This document shows positions 34,567-42,835 of a stretch of DNA of 64,000 nucleotides, in pieces (the first letter of the stretch is position 1; each line of letters begins with the position of its first letter). A program made the position numbers and the translations under genes. Source of the stretch: JBBRDU01 sp038203615 (lineage in GTDB: Bacteria > Verrucomicrobiota > Verrucomicrobiia > Chthoniobacterales > UBA10450); the NCBI GenBank assembly GCA_038203615.1, contig JBBRDU010000001.1:1-64000 (forward strand), written 5' to 3'. Below the pieces are notes generated by a model. It was not told where the DNA came from. It searched no databases and worked only from the letters and a program-made list of their open reading frames with translations.

Positions 34567-37206
34567 TTATTCGCTCGTTACCCGGACTCTCAAGAAAATC
34601 GGGGTAATGGCGCCGTTGCCGCTCAACGGGGTGAGGCCGCGATAAACGACTTCCTCCATATTCGGCGCGACATCGGGCGTCGCCAAAATCTGCTCCACAT
34701 TGTTCGTCCAACTCACCAGGTCGCTGGAAATCTCCACTGCGTAAATGAGGTTCAGCGCATCGGTGCGACGATCGAACGCAATGGTCGGATAGGCTTTCAC
34801 TGTATTTCCGTCCGCCGGATCGGGGAAATTCATCTGACTGATCGTGGGAAGAATTTCGAGATTCGCATGGAGAGGATCACCATTGAAAGCGAACTCGAGG
34901 AGATTGGAAATGCCGTCGCTGTCCAGGTCGAGGAGGGGCGCGGCCGACGCTCCGTGGAAGGTCGGGAATTGGGTAGCCCAAGTGGTGTTGTAAGGCGTGT
35001 CGTCATGGATCGTGATCGTGGCCGCGTTGGGCGTCCCGACAAAATATCCCGTGCCTGTCTGGAGCGTGACGGCGGCCGTTTCATTAAATTCCGTGGGGTC
35101 GTTATCCGTCAGAGGAGTAAAGGTCAACGTGGTGCTGGTCGCACCCGCTGGAATCGTTACGACGGTGGCACCTGAGTTGCCGCTCAAGGAATAATCGGCC
35201 CCGGACGTTCCCGGAGGAGTGGCCGTGCCACTCAGTTGAAAGGAAACGGGAAGCCCGCCTGCGGGGGCCGCCAGCGACGAGCTCACCGTGACCGTGGCCG
35301 GTTGCGTACCTTTTTCATAAGCGTTGGCCACATTGTCGACCACGCTCACCGTGGGAGTGAGTATGGCGCTCAAGACCAGGTCATCGATGCGGTTGTTAGG
35401 GGACGAACCGCTCGAGCCGCTCAGGGTGTAGCGCAGGCGCACCGTAGAGGCGTTATCGAGTGCGCTTTGTCCCGAGAAATCGACCGTCTTGGTGCTGAAG
35501 GTTGTGACTGTGGTGGCCGTGTTCACTCCGGCCAGCGTGGTAAAGGGACCACCGTTTGCGCTCCACGACCAAAGCCCGCTCGTATATCCGGTGCTCGTCC
35601 CGCGCGTGGCAAAGGATATGTTGAGCCCGCGGTGGCCGGCCATGGAGAAATCGACTTCGATGTAGGTCCCGTTTCCCGCCGTGCCGACCAGGGCCAGGGC
35701 CTCGTCGCCGGTTACACCGCTCGCGCCGCCGAAATTCGTGAACGTCCCTCCCCAGCCAGTGAGGTTGATCGAGCCGTTCCCCGATGAGGCGGCGATCGGG
35801 TTCGAATAAGGCGTCGTGTTAAAATTCCACGAGGCGATCGTGACGGGAGTGCCACCGGTGCCCGGAGCGGTCAGAACGAGATTCAGTTGAATGGTTCCCG
35901 AAGCGCCGCTCGTCCCATCCACCGCGATGCGATAAACCACCCCGGCTGTGACTGCGAACGTGACACGGCTGGTCAGATTCGGGCCACTGTTATTGTCGCC
36001 CGCGATCGTCGTCAGCGCGTTGACCGCGCTGCCGGTGTAAACACCGAGAAGCGTGTCGAAACTGCTGCCATTCGTGTCGATCACGACATTGCCGGAGGAA
36101 GGCGCAGTCCAGTTCCACCAGACGGACTTGCCGCCCGCATCTCCGCCGTGATTCGGTTCGCCGGCTTCTTTAGTGGCGTTCACATTGGTCCCGGAGGCGG
36201 AGATGGATGATCCGGTCAGAGTGGCGGCGGCGGCCAGGTTGTCGTTGGCGGGCGGCGCATTGGTGAGGGCGGTGGCCAACCAGAGCGATGCATTGATGAC
36301 GAGTTGGCCATCGTTCCCGCCGCCATCGTTCCAGCCATCAAAAAGCGTGTTGCCCGGGGCACCGGTACCGTCGTCGATGGGCGAACTATCGCCAGTGGCC
36401 ACAAATTTGCCCGCTCCGAAGGTTCCGTAGGCGACCATCACGTTGCTGTTCGTATGCGAAGAACTGGTCCAGACCGCGGCGCTTACGCTCGAGTTTTTTG
36501 TCGGGTCAATCGTGATGGAAGCGCCATCCGAGTAAACGAACTTTGTAATGGTGCCGGCAGCGCCGTGGGTAATCGGATCGCTCGCCGTGCTGTCGGTCGT
36601 TTCCGTCGTGGGTGAAATTTTGTCGCTGTTGAAGATCAATCCGAAAGGCGCGGCCTGAACGCCGTTATTGGCAAAGAGATCGTTCCAGATCACGACCGAG
36701 TCTTTGCCGTCGCCATTCCGGTCGGAACCGGCGTGATCCGCCACGATGAATAAGCTCCCACCCGCGCGCACAAAATTCACGATCGCGGTTTTTTCCGCAG
36801 TGGTGAACACCGTGTTCGGTTCATCGATCACCAGGACCTGGTAATGAGAGAGGTCCTGGGCGTTGGCCGTGTTGTAAGTAATGGCCGTTCCGGACGGAAG
36901 CGTCTCGACGTGATGGCCCCGCTTCACGAGCGCGATCCCCCAGGAAGAAAGAGCGCCCGTCCAATAGGTTTCCGCAGTCGAGGCCGTCACGGTGGATTGA
37001 TCCGGGGTCGGGAACCGTTGTGGACTTATGTCTTCGTCGATCACCCAATCGGCATTACCGGCCGTCTCGGCATGGGCGGCGTCAAACAGGAAGGACGCCG
37101 CCGGACTCCGGGCCGGAATCGTTAGACAAAAAATGGCCGCGCACTTCAGGAGGCTGAGGCGGAAGCCAAAGATGCGGGACGGGCGGGACCTGCAGAAAAA
37201 AGACAT
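34567..37206 (-). CDS. Large exported multidomain protein with Calx-beta domain
   Basis: 879 aa. Signal-like N-terminus (about 15-37). Residues of about 40-310 form a GATase/ThuA-like alpha/beta domain (YQVLVIDEPNTVF, LFIVADHAGSD) as in several Verrucomicrobial surface proteins. About 320-440: PPC-type beta domain starting PPANDNLAAA with WWNWTAPSSGNVVI. About 450-620: a lectin/LamG-like beta region. About 640-740: Calx-beta (AFNETAAV-like FNETAAVTLQTGTGY). The tail has DLDSDGISNLLEFAF, a calcium-binding-like sorting or anchoring tail common in this phylum. Probably outer-surface or secreted; substrate unknown. Confidence 0.75.
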   Translation of the reverse strand: MSFFCRSRPSRIFGFRLSLLKCAAIFCLTIPARSPAASFLFDAAHAETAGNADWVIDEDISPQRFPTPDQSTVTASTAETYWTGALSSWGIALVKRGHHVETLPSGTAITYNTANAQDLSHYQVLVIDEPNTVFTTAEKTAIVNFVRAGGSLFIVADHAGSDRNGDGKDSVVIWNDLFANNGVQAAPFGLIFNSDKISPTTETTDSTASDPITHGAAGTITKFVYSDGASITIDPTKNSSVSAAVWTSSSHTNSNVMVAYGTFGAGKFVATGDSSPIDDGTGAPGNTLFDGWNDGGGNDGQLVINASLWLATALTNAPPANDNLAAAATLTGSSISASGTNVNATKEAGEPNHGGDAGGKSVWWNWTAPSSGNVVIDTNGSSFDTLLGVYTGSAVNALTTIAGDNNSGPNLTSRVTFAVTAGVVYRIAVDGTSGASGTIQLNLVLTAPGTGGTPVTIASWNFNTTPYSNPIAASSGNGSINLTGWGGTFTNFGGASGVTGDEALALVGTAGNGTYIEVDFSMAGHRGLNISFATRGTSTGYTSGLWSWSANGGPFTTLAGVNTATTVTTFSTKTVDFSGQSALDNASTVRLRYTLSGSSGSSPNNRIDDLVLSAILTPTVSVVDNVANAYEKGTQPATVTVSSSLAAPAGGLPVSFQLSGTATPPGTSGADYSLSGNSGATVVTIPAGATSTTLTFTPLTDNDPTEFNETAAVTLQTGTGYFVGTPNAATITIHDDTPYNTTWATQFPTFHGASAAPLLDLDSDGISNLLEFAFNGDPLHANLEILPTISQMNFPDPADGNTVKAYPTIAFDRRTDALNLIYAVEISSDLVSWTNNVEQILATPDVAPNMEEVVYRGLTPLSGNGAITPIFLRVRVTSE

Positions 37207-37338
37207 CGAACGCGGCGTGGGATAAAAATGGTCGGTCGGTGAAAGATACGAGCCGGCATCTTACCTTGTAACGACCATCGTGGCTATCGGGATAGGCGCC
37301 AGACATCGCCTCCCCATGGAGCCAGGCCCGGTTTTACG

Positions 37339-38472
37339 TCACCGGTCTTTCAACAGCTTTTCTTTGGGAGCTCCCTTCGCGATCCCGCGTTGTGTCGTCA
37401 AGTAAACCGCAAAACTCCCGAGCCAGTGTCCGCCTTCGTAGTGCTTGCCCGTGACGGCTGCCAGTCCGGCGCGACGATGGGCCTCCGCCGCTGCCTGCAG
37501 GGCCGGGCGCCGCGGATCATCCGGGAGCAAAACCGACAAGATCCCTTCGAGCATCCAGGCGCGACTCAGGTTTAACCCATCGAGATGCGCTAGTTTCGGA
37601 TCGCTCGGGTCGGGTGACACCACCACCGGCAGCCAATCGGCCCCGCTCGTCGTCGGCACCTGTGGCATAAAGCCGTGAAACCACTCGGCAAATTCTTTGG
37701 GCGGCAGAATGCGACGCATCACGTCGGCCTCGCCGAGACAGGGTGAAAGAAAATCTTCGCCGGAAGGTTCGTAGACCAGCGGGCAATTCTTGTCTGCCCG
37801 AAAAAACTTCCGCGCTGAGTCGGTCAGGAGCTGGGCGAAGGCCTCGTGGCCGGTGGAGCGCGCGTAATCCAGCGACAAACCAAGCGCGAACGCGGTTTGA
37901 TCATGCTCTCCGAACCGGACCGGATGCGAAAGTTTTGGGAGCCAGGTTTGGAGACGCTGCACGGCCGCCTCCTCCAAGGGCCGCAGGTTGGCCGCCATCT
38001 CCCTGGCCTGTGGATCATCCCACTCGCGCAGCTCGGCGCACAATTGCAGCAACCAGGCCAATCCGTAAGGACGCTCGAAGCTGGTCCGGCCTTCTCCTTG
38101 AAGATACGCTGCTTCCTTCTTTAGATTGTCAGCGGTTAGGCTCTTTTTGAGAGCTTCACGAGCGGCCGTCGCGAACGGGGCATCGGGAAACGTGCGCACC
38201 AGCCTAACGAGTAGCCAATGGCCATGCACGGACGAGTGCCAGTCATAGCAGCCGCAGAAGGCCGGAGTCAGCTGGTGCGGCGGCGCTACATCCGCAGCGC
38301 TGTTGAGCACGTGACTGATCTTGTTCGGATACTCCTTATGCACGCAGGCCAGGGCCAGCTGGGCAAACCGATCCGCTGCCTTCGCCTCAAACTTCGGCGC
38401 AGCCACCTCTCCCGCCGCGCCCGCGACGACTGCAGTCAGAGACAGCAACCCGAGAACGATCGCTCTCATCAT
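37339..38472 (-). CDS. DUF2891 family exported protein
   Basis: 377 aa from ATG 38472 (a tandem ATG at 38469), which begins a signal peptide (AIVLGLLSLTAVVAGAAGE); the longer frame to 38580 lies within the dehydratase gene. Family features: CVHKEYPNKISHVLNS, FCGCYDWHSSVHGHW, RTSFERPYGLAWLLQL, GEDFLSPCLGEADVM. An alpha-helical, probably alpha/alpha-toroid protein with no known activity. Periplasmic by signal. Confidence 0.85.
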   Translation of the reverse strand: MMRAIVLGLLSLTAVVAGAAGEVAAPKFEAKAADRFAQLALACVHKEYPNKISHVLNSAADVAPPHQLTPAFCGCYDWHSSVHGHWLLVRLVRTFPDAPFATAAREALKKSLTADNLKKEAAYLQGEGRTSFERPYGLAWLLQLCAELREWDDPQAREMAANLRPLEEAAVQRLQTWLPKLSHPVRFGEHDQTAFALGLSLDYARSTGHEAFAQLLTDSARKFFRADKNCPLVYEPSGEDFLSPCLGEADVMRRILPPKEFAEWFHGFMPQVPTTSGADWLPVVVSPDPSDPKLAHLDGLNLSRAWMLEGILSVLLPDDPRRPALQAAAEAHRRAGLAAVTGKHYEGGHWLGSFAVYLTTQRGIAKGAPKEKLLKDR

Positions 38473-38488
38473 GCCTGCCACTATCGCC

Positions 38489-38515
38489 GGTGGGGCGAGA
38501 CTCTGTCGAGCCGAC
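38489..38515 (+). repeat. Dispersed GGGGCGAGACTCTGTCG repeat, copy 3
   Basis: ggtggggcgagactctgtcg followed by AGCCGAC, lying 17 bp upstream of the DUF2891 start in the space before the co-directional dehydratase stop. Confidence 0.75.
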
Positions 38516-38552
38516 GAATAACGCGCGAAACGTTCCCGCCCCGCGCGCCTCA

Positions 38553-39527
38553 TCACGCCACCGACTCGATCAATTCGCAAAACTTCTTCAGGTCCAAATT
38601 CCCGCCGGAAACCACGGCCACAATCGGGCCGTCGCCCGCTTTTCCGGTCAGGGCCGCCGCCAGGGAAAGAGCGCCCGCTCCTTCCGAAATGACGCGGACC
38701 TTGTCTGCCATCAGGCGCATCGCCCTTTTTGTTTCATCCAGGCTGACCACGATGCAACCGTCCACCACCGGCCTGATCCGCTCCCACATGCGCGGGAAAA
38801 TGCTCTGGCCGCCGGCGCCGTCCACGAACGAAGGGATCCGATTCTCGAAGACTTGCGCCGATCCTTTCTCGAACGAGAGCGCGGCCGGAGCGGCTGTCTC
38901 CGGTTCTGCGCCCCAAACTTTAATCTCCGGTTTGAGCGCTTTGATGGCGCTGCCCACACCCACGATCAGTCCGCCGCCGCCAATGCCCGCGATCACGGCC
39001 GCCGTGTCGGGCGCGTCTTCCAAAATTTCGAGACCCATGGTGGCATGCCCGGCGATGAAATTGTGATCGTCAAAGGGATGCACAAACGTTCCCTCGACTC
39101 CGGGATACGAACGTTCTTCCAAAGCATTCCAGGCGGCTTCGAACGGGACCGGCACGAGCCTTGCCCCCAGAGCCTGCATCCGCTCGATCTTGGCGGCCGG
39201 CGCCGTCTCGATCACCACGACCGTGCAGGGCACGCCCGCCTTTCTGGCTGCATAGGCCACGCCTTGCCCGGCGTTGCCCGCGCTGATCGTCCAGACACCG
39301 CGTTTTCTCTCCTCTTCCGATAACATCGCGACTGCATTGGCCGCTCCACGCAACTTGTAGGCGTTGATCGGTTGGAGGTTTTCCAACTTCAGCCGGATAT
39401 CCGGATATCCCGGTCCCAGTTCGAGCCGGACCAGGGGTGTCCGGATACTGGTGCCCGCGATCCGTTTCCGCGCTGCATGGATTTCGGCGAGCTCGATGGG
39501 ACGGACAGGTTCAAGCGTCGTAGGCAT
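38553..39527 (-). CDS. PLP-dependent threonine/serine dehydratase-like enzyme
   Basis: 324 aa, catalytic-domain-only length (no ACT regulatory domain), so the catabolic or serine racemase/threonine dehydratase type. PLP Lys in INAYKLRGAANA (the usual SFKxRGA block), TISAGNAGQGVAYAARKAG, the phosphate-binding GIGGGGL, and VSGGNLDLKKF. Deaminates L-Thr/L-Ser or racemises Ser. The block before the lysine is NAY rather than SFK. The DUF2891 gene follows on the same strand. Confidence 0.85.
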   Translation of the reverse strand: MPTTLEPVRPIELAEIHAARKRIAGTSIRTPLVRLELGPGYPDIRLKLENLQPINAYKLRGAANAVAMLSEEERKRGVWTISAGNAGQGVAYAARKAGVPCTVVVIETAPAAKIERMQALGARLVPVPFEAAWNALEERSYPGVEGTFVHPFDDHNFIAGHATMGLEILEDAPDTAAVIAGIGGGGLIVGVGSAIKALKPEIKVWGAEPETAAPAALSFEKGSAQVFENRIPSFVDGAGGQSIFPRMWERIRPVVDGCIVVSLDETKRAMRLMADKVRVISEGAGALSLAAALTGKAGDGPIVAVVSGGNLDLKKFCELIESVA

Positions 39528-39703
39528 GCTTTCTTCTTTGTAAGCGGGATTAACCGAATTTCGACGATTGTTTTACAAATTCCTGCTGGGTTTGCGCGGG
39601 CTGACATGGCCCCGGTGGTGCTCCCGTCTGGTATCATCGGCATGTTTGGTGCTCCCCCGAGGCACGGCCACCGCCCTATGGACTCTTCCTTAACCCTCAC
39701 TCG

Positions 39704-40915
39704 ATGAAGCCCCTTGCGTCACCCCCTGAGGCTTTCGCGCCATCGCCAGGCGCGGCTATGAGCCCGCTGATGGGAGCGGTTCCGGGCGATCATCCCGCCG
39801 CCGCACCCCCGGACCGGAATCGTTTCCGGGAGAACCACCTTCTGATCGGTCTCAGCGACGACGTTTACACCCAGATTTTGGAGAACATTGAAATCCTCGA
39901 GTGCCGGCCGAACGAGGTCATTTTCGAAGAGAACGAGCCGGGCGATTCGTTATACCTGATCGCGCAGGGCTCCGTCAGGATCTCGAAGAAGGGCCGGGCC
40001 GGTCAACAGGAGGCGCTCGCCTATTTGATGGCGGGCGATTTCTTCGGAGAAATGGCGCTGATCGACACGGGTCGGCGTTCCGCCCAGGCCGCTGCGGTCG
40101 ATCACGCCGTGCTCGCACGGATTGATCGGCCAAGTTGGAATCTGCTGCTGCGCCTGGCTCCCCACGAGGTCTTGAGCAATTTCATGAAGTCCGTGACCGG
40201 ACGGCTGCGCAGTAACAACCAGCGTTTCATTGAGGAAATGATGCGCAATGAGCGTCTCGCCCTCATCGGCACGACCATCAGCTCGATCGTGCACGACATG
40301 AACAATCCGATCGGATGCATCCTCGGAGCCTGCGAAATCATTCGCGGAACCAGCCAGGACGATCTGACCGGGAAGATGGCTACCCTTATCCGCGAGGCGG
40401 TCGAAAAGATGGATACGATGACGCGCGAGTTGATCGATTTTTCGCGGGGCCACACGCAGCTCAACCTGCAGCCCATCAGTCTGGTGGATTTCGTGCACAG
40501 TCTTGAGCCGGATTTCGCCAAGTGCCGAATCCGCGTGAATGTCCAAATGGAAATCCTTTACGACGGCAAAATTACGGTCGATAAACACCGTCTAGTGCGC
40601 GTTTTTGCCAACCTCATTCGAAACGGTCGGGAAGCGATGAAGAATGGCGAGGGCCATGTGCTCCATTTCAGCGCGAAGCGCGTCGAATCCTGCGTGCGCT
40701 TCGAAGTGGCCGATACCGGGCACGGAATTCCCGCTGAACTGTTGCCGCGAATCTTTGAACCCTTTGTCACGCACGGCAAAAACAACGGCACCGGGCTCGG
40801 TCTCGCCATCAGCAAGGCCGTGGTCGAAGCGCATGGCGGATCGATCTCGGTCCAGAGTTCGGACAAGGGCACAGCGTTTCAGGTCGATTTACCATTGGGG
40901 GCGAACCCCGCTTAA
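39704..40915 (+). CDS. Histidine kinase with N-terminal cNMP-binding domain
   Basis: 403 aa, soluble. The cNMP-binding domain is at about 45-165 (NEVIFEENEPGDSLYLIAQGS, GDFFGEMALI). The HisKA-type H-box SIVHDMNNPIGCILG has the phosphoryl-acceptor His197. The HATPase domain is at about 290-400 (FANLIRNGREAM N-box, ADTGHGIP, GTGLGLAISKAV). No receiver or response regulator gene is next to it, so the partner is elsewhere. The P-plus-2 Asn in HDMNNP is that of NtrB/ZraS-like kinases. The ligand, cAMP or other, is not known, but a cyclase lies 1 kb downstream. Confidence 0.9.
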   Translation: MKPLASPPEAFAPSPGAAMSPLMGAVPGDHPAAAPPDRNRFRENHLLIGLSDDVYTQILENIEILECRPNEVIFEENEPGDSLYLIAQGSVRISKKGRAGQQEALAYLMAGDFFGEMALIDTGRRSAQAAAVDHAVLARIDRPSWNLLLRLAPHEVLSNFMKSVTGRLRSNNQRFIEEMMRNERLALIGTTISSIVHDMNNPIGCILGACEIIRGTSQDDLTGKMATLIREAVEKMDTMTRELIDFSRGHTQLNLQPISLVDFVHSLEPDFAKCRIRVNVQMEILYDGKITVDKHRLVRVFANLIRNGREAMKNGEGHVLHFSAKRVESCVRFEVADTGHGIPAELLPRIFEPFVTHGKNNGTGLGLAISKAVVEAHGGSISVQSSDKGTAFQVDLPLGANPA

Positions 40916-40920
40916 TTAAA

Positions 40921-41862
40921 ATGGCTTCATCCGGTGCTCATCAGATGATGGTTCGCTTCCGCGGTGTGCGCGGCTCCACGCCGTCTCCCGGCCTAACGAC
41001 CGCGCGCTATGGCGGCAATACTTCCTGCGTGGAAGTCCGCGCGGACGGGCAGATCCTGATTCTCGATGCCGGCTCCGGCATCCGCGCGCTCGGCGTCGAC
41101 TTGATGAGTGAGTCCGGCTCCGCTCCGCTCGACGCCACCCTCCTGATTTCGCACACGCACTGGGATCACATCCAGGGACTGCCCTTTTTTGGACCGGCCT
41201 ATGTGGCGTCCAATCGCATCCGCTTGATGGCCGCACCGGGCGCCGGGGCCAGGCTCACTCAGGCAATGTCCAACCAAATGAACCCAATCAATTTTCCGGT
41301 GGGTCTGGAGCAAATGCGCGGATTGGCCGCGGTGGAAGAGATCGCTTCCGGAAATACCAGGCTAGGAGCCTTCGACCTTCAGCTCTTTGCCTTGAATCAT
41401 CCGGGCGAGTGCGCCGGTTTTCGCATCGAAGCCACTGGCGGATCGGTCGCTTACCTTCCCGATCATGAACCGTTTGCCAGCGTCACGCGGACCGGCCACG
41501 CCGCCACTGCCCACGCCCGGACCGAAGCCCTGATCCAATTTGTGCGCGGAGTCGATTTGCTGATTCTCGATACGCAGTACACCGGGGCTGAGTACGCCAG
41601 CCGGTTAGGCTGGGGCCACGGCTGCTTGCCCGATAGCGTGGCGATCGCTCAAAAAGCGGGTGTCAAACAACTCTCCCTCTTCCATCACGATCCGGCCCAC
41701 ACGGATTTTGAAATCGATGCCATGGTGGAGACGGCCCGGGGCTTGGCCCGGGATTCATTCCTCGTTACGGCTGCTCAGGAAAATGAAATCTTGGTGCCCG
41801 GGGTCGACGCGAGCGTGCGCTCGCAACGGCGGTCCATTTTCTCGGCTGCGGCTGCTTTGTAA
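40921..41862 (+). CDS. MBL-fold metallo-hydrolase
   Basis: 313 aa, starting 6 bp after the kinase. Metallo-beta-lactamase fold: FRGVRGSTPSPG, HTHWDHIQGLPFF (the HxHxDH metal site), and LFHHDPAHTD. The GVRGSTP and GxNT segments match the class that includes cAMP phosphodiesterase-like and RNase Z-like hydrolases. With the FHA-cyclase and cNMP-binding kinase around it, a phosphodiesterase role is attractive but unproven. Ends convergent with the cyclase gene. Confidence 0.8.
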   Translation: MASSGAHQMMVRFRGVRGSTPSPGLTTARYGGNTSCVEVRADGQILILDAGSGIRALGVDLMSESGSAPLDATLLISHTHWDHIQGLPFFGPAYVASNRIRLMAAPGAGARLTQAMSNQMNPINFPVGLEQMRGLAAVEEIASGNTRLGAFDLQLFALNHPGECAGFRIEATGGSVAYLPDHEPFASVTRTGHAATAHARTEALIQFVRGVDLLILDTQYTGAEYASRLGWGHGCLPDSVAIAQKAGVKQLSLFHHDPAHTDFEIDAMVETARGLARDSFLVTAAQENEILVPGVDASVRSQRRSIFSAAAAL

Positions 41863-41863
41863 A

Positions 41864-41885
41864 GTAGGCCGCCAGCGCGGCGGAC
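41864..41885 (+). repeat. GTAG-foot palindrome after the MBL gene
   Basis: GTAGGCCGCCAGCGCGGCGG; begins 2 bp after the stop and lies between convergent genes, so it may act on both 3' ends. Confidence 0.6.
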
Positions 41886-41901
41886 GGACGACTTTTCTTT
41901 C

Positions 41902-42768
41902 TTAGCGTCCGAAAAAGGCGTGCTCGCCCTCGAAGCCCTTTAGCGGGAATATCCCCACTGGTTGGCTATTCGTTTGCGGAGTTAGTTCCCGGTGGGCTGC
42001 TTTGCTCAGGAGATGGGAAAATCCTTGCGCCGCGGCCACTCGTTCCATGCGAAAGAGAAAATTAAGATCCTGGCCGAGCGCGCTCAGTTCGCCCACCGCC
42101 GCGGCCGCGCCAAAAACCGCCTTGCCGTAATGGAGCACCCATCGAAACGCCGGCTGCTGCCGGCTCTGCAGCGCTTGCAGGGAGTTCAGCGCCTCGTTCA
42201 CGTTTTCGCGCCGGCAGAGTTGCGCGTTCCAGTAGGCGAGAAGCCCGTCTCCCAGAAACTTGCTGATGGTTCCGCCGTTGTTCTCAATGATCCATTGGCA
42301 TTCGGCCAGCCACACGCCCACCATCCGGGCCAGCTCGGCGTCGGCTAGATTGCCTGTCAGCTTCACGAAATTTTCAATATCGAGCAGGAGAAACCAGCAA
42401 GTCAGCTCCGAGACATCGCGCACGGTCAGCTGCGCTTCGGTCATATACATCTGATCTTCGGTGTCGGTCGGCATCTCGAGGCGGAACACCAGACTTTGCT
42501 CGCCGATCTGGATGACATCGCCGGGCTGCAGGGGGATCGGTTGAATCACGCGGCGGCCGTTCAGGTGAGTTCCGTTGCTGCTGCCCAGATCGACCAGCGA
42601 GAATTCCGAGCCGCCCTGAGCATGCACGAGGGCATGACGTCGCGACACTTTGGCGGAGCCAAACACCACGTTGTTGCTTTTGGCTCGGCCCAGCGAAAAC
42701 GTCTTTCCGACCAAGGGAAATTGTTGGCTTCCGATGTCCAGCCAGGCGGCCAGGGCCGCATTATTCAT
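41902..42768 (-). CDS. FHA domain-class III nucleotidyl cyclase
   Basis: 288 aa from ATG 42768; the frame upstream to 42963 overlaps the divergent kinase gene and is rejected. FHA domain at about 15-95 (SLGRAKSNNVVFGS, KVSRRHALV, DLGSSNGTHLNGRRV) binds phosphothreonine. The class III cyclase domain at about 120-280 keeps both metal Asp residues (LLLDIENFVKLT and FLGDGLLAYW), the substrate Lys before GDG, and the Nx3R pair (LNFLFRMERV); the specificity Asp appears as Glu. Likely an active cAMP/cGMP synthase controlled by phosphorylation. The divergent Ser/Thr kinase is the obvious regulator. Confidence 0.85.
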   Translation of the reverse strand: MNNAALAAWLDIGSQQFPLVGKTFSLGRAKSNNVVFGSAKVSRRHALVHAQGGSEFSLVDLGSSNGTHLNGRRVIQPIPLQPGDVIQIGEQSLVFRLEMPTDTEDQMYMTEAQLTVRDVSELTCWFLLLDIENFVKLTGNLADAELARMVGVWLAECQWIIENNGGTISKFLGDGLLAYWNAQLCRRENVNEALNSLQALQSRQQPAFRWVLHYGKAVFGAAAAVGELSALGQDLNFLFRMERVAAAQGFSHLLSKAAHRELTPQTNSQPVGIFPLKGFEGEHAFFGR

Positions 42769-42835
42769 GCGTTGGATTAAGCCGAATGCGTGCCAACGAG
42801 GCGCAGGGGCATGCACCGTGCTTTTCCGCAAGGGA
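42769..42835. promoter_or_regulatory. Divergent control region of FHA-cyclase and Ser/Thr kinase
   Basis: 67 bp between the two start codons. AAGGGA lies directly before the kinase ATG. No operator seen; the shared short region implies joint regulation. Confidence 0.4.
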
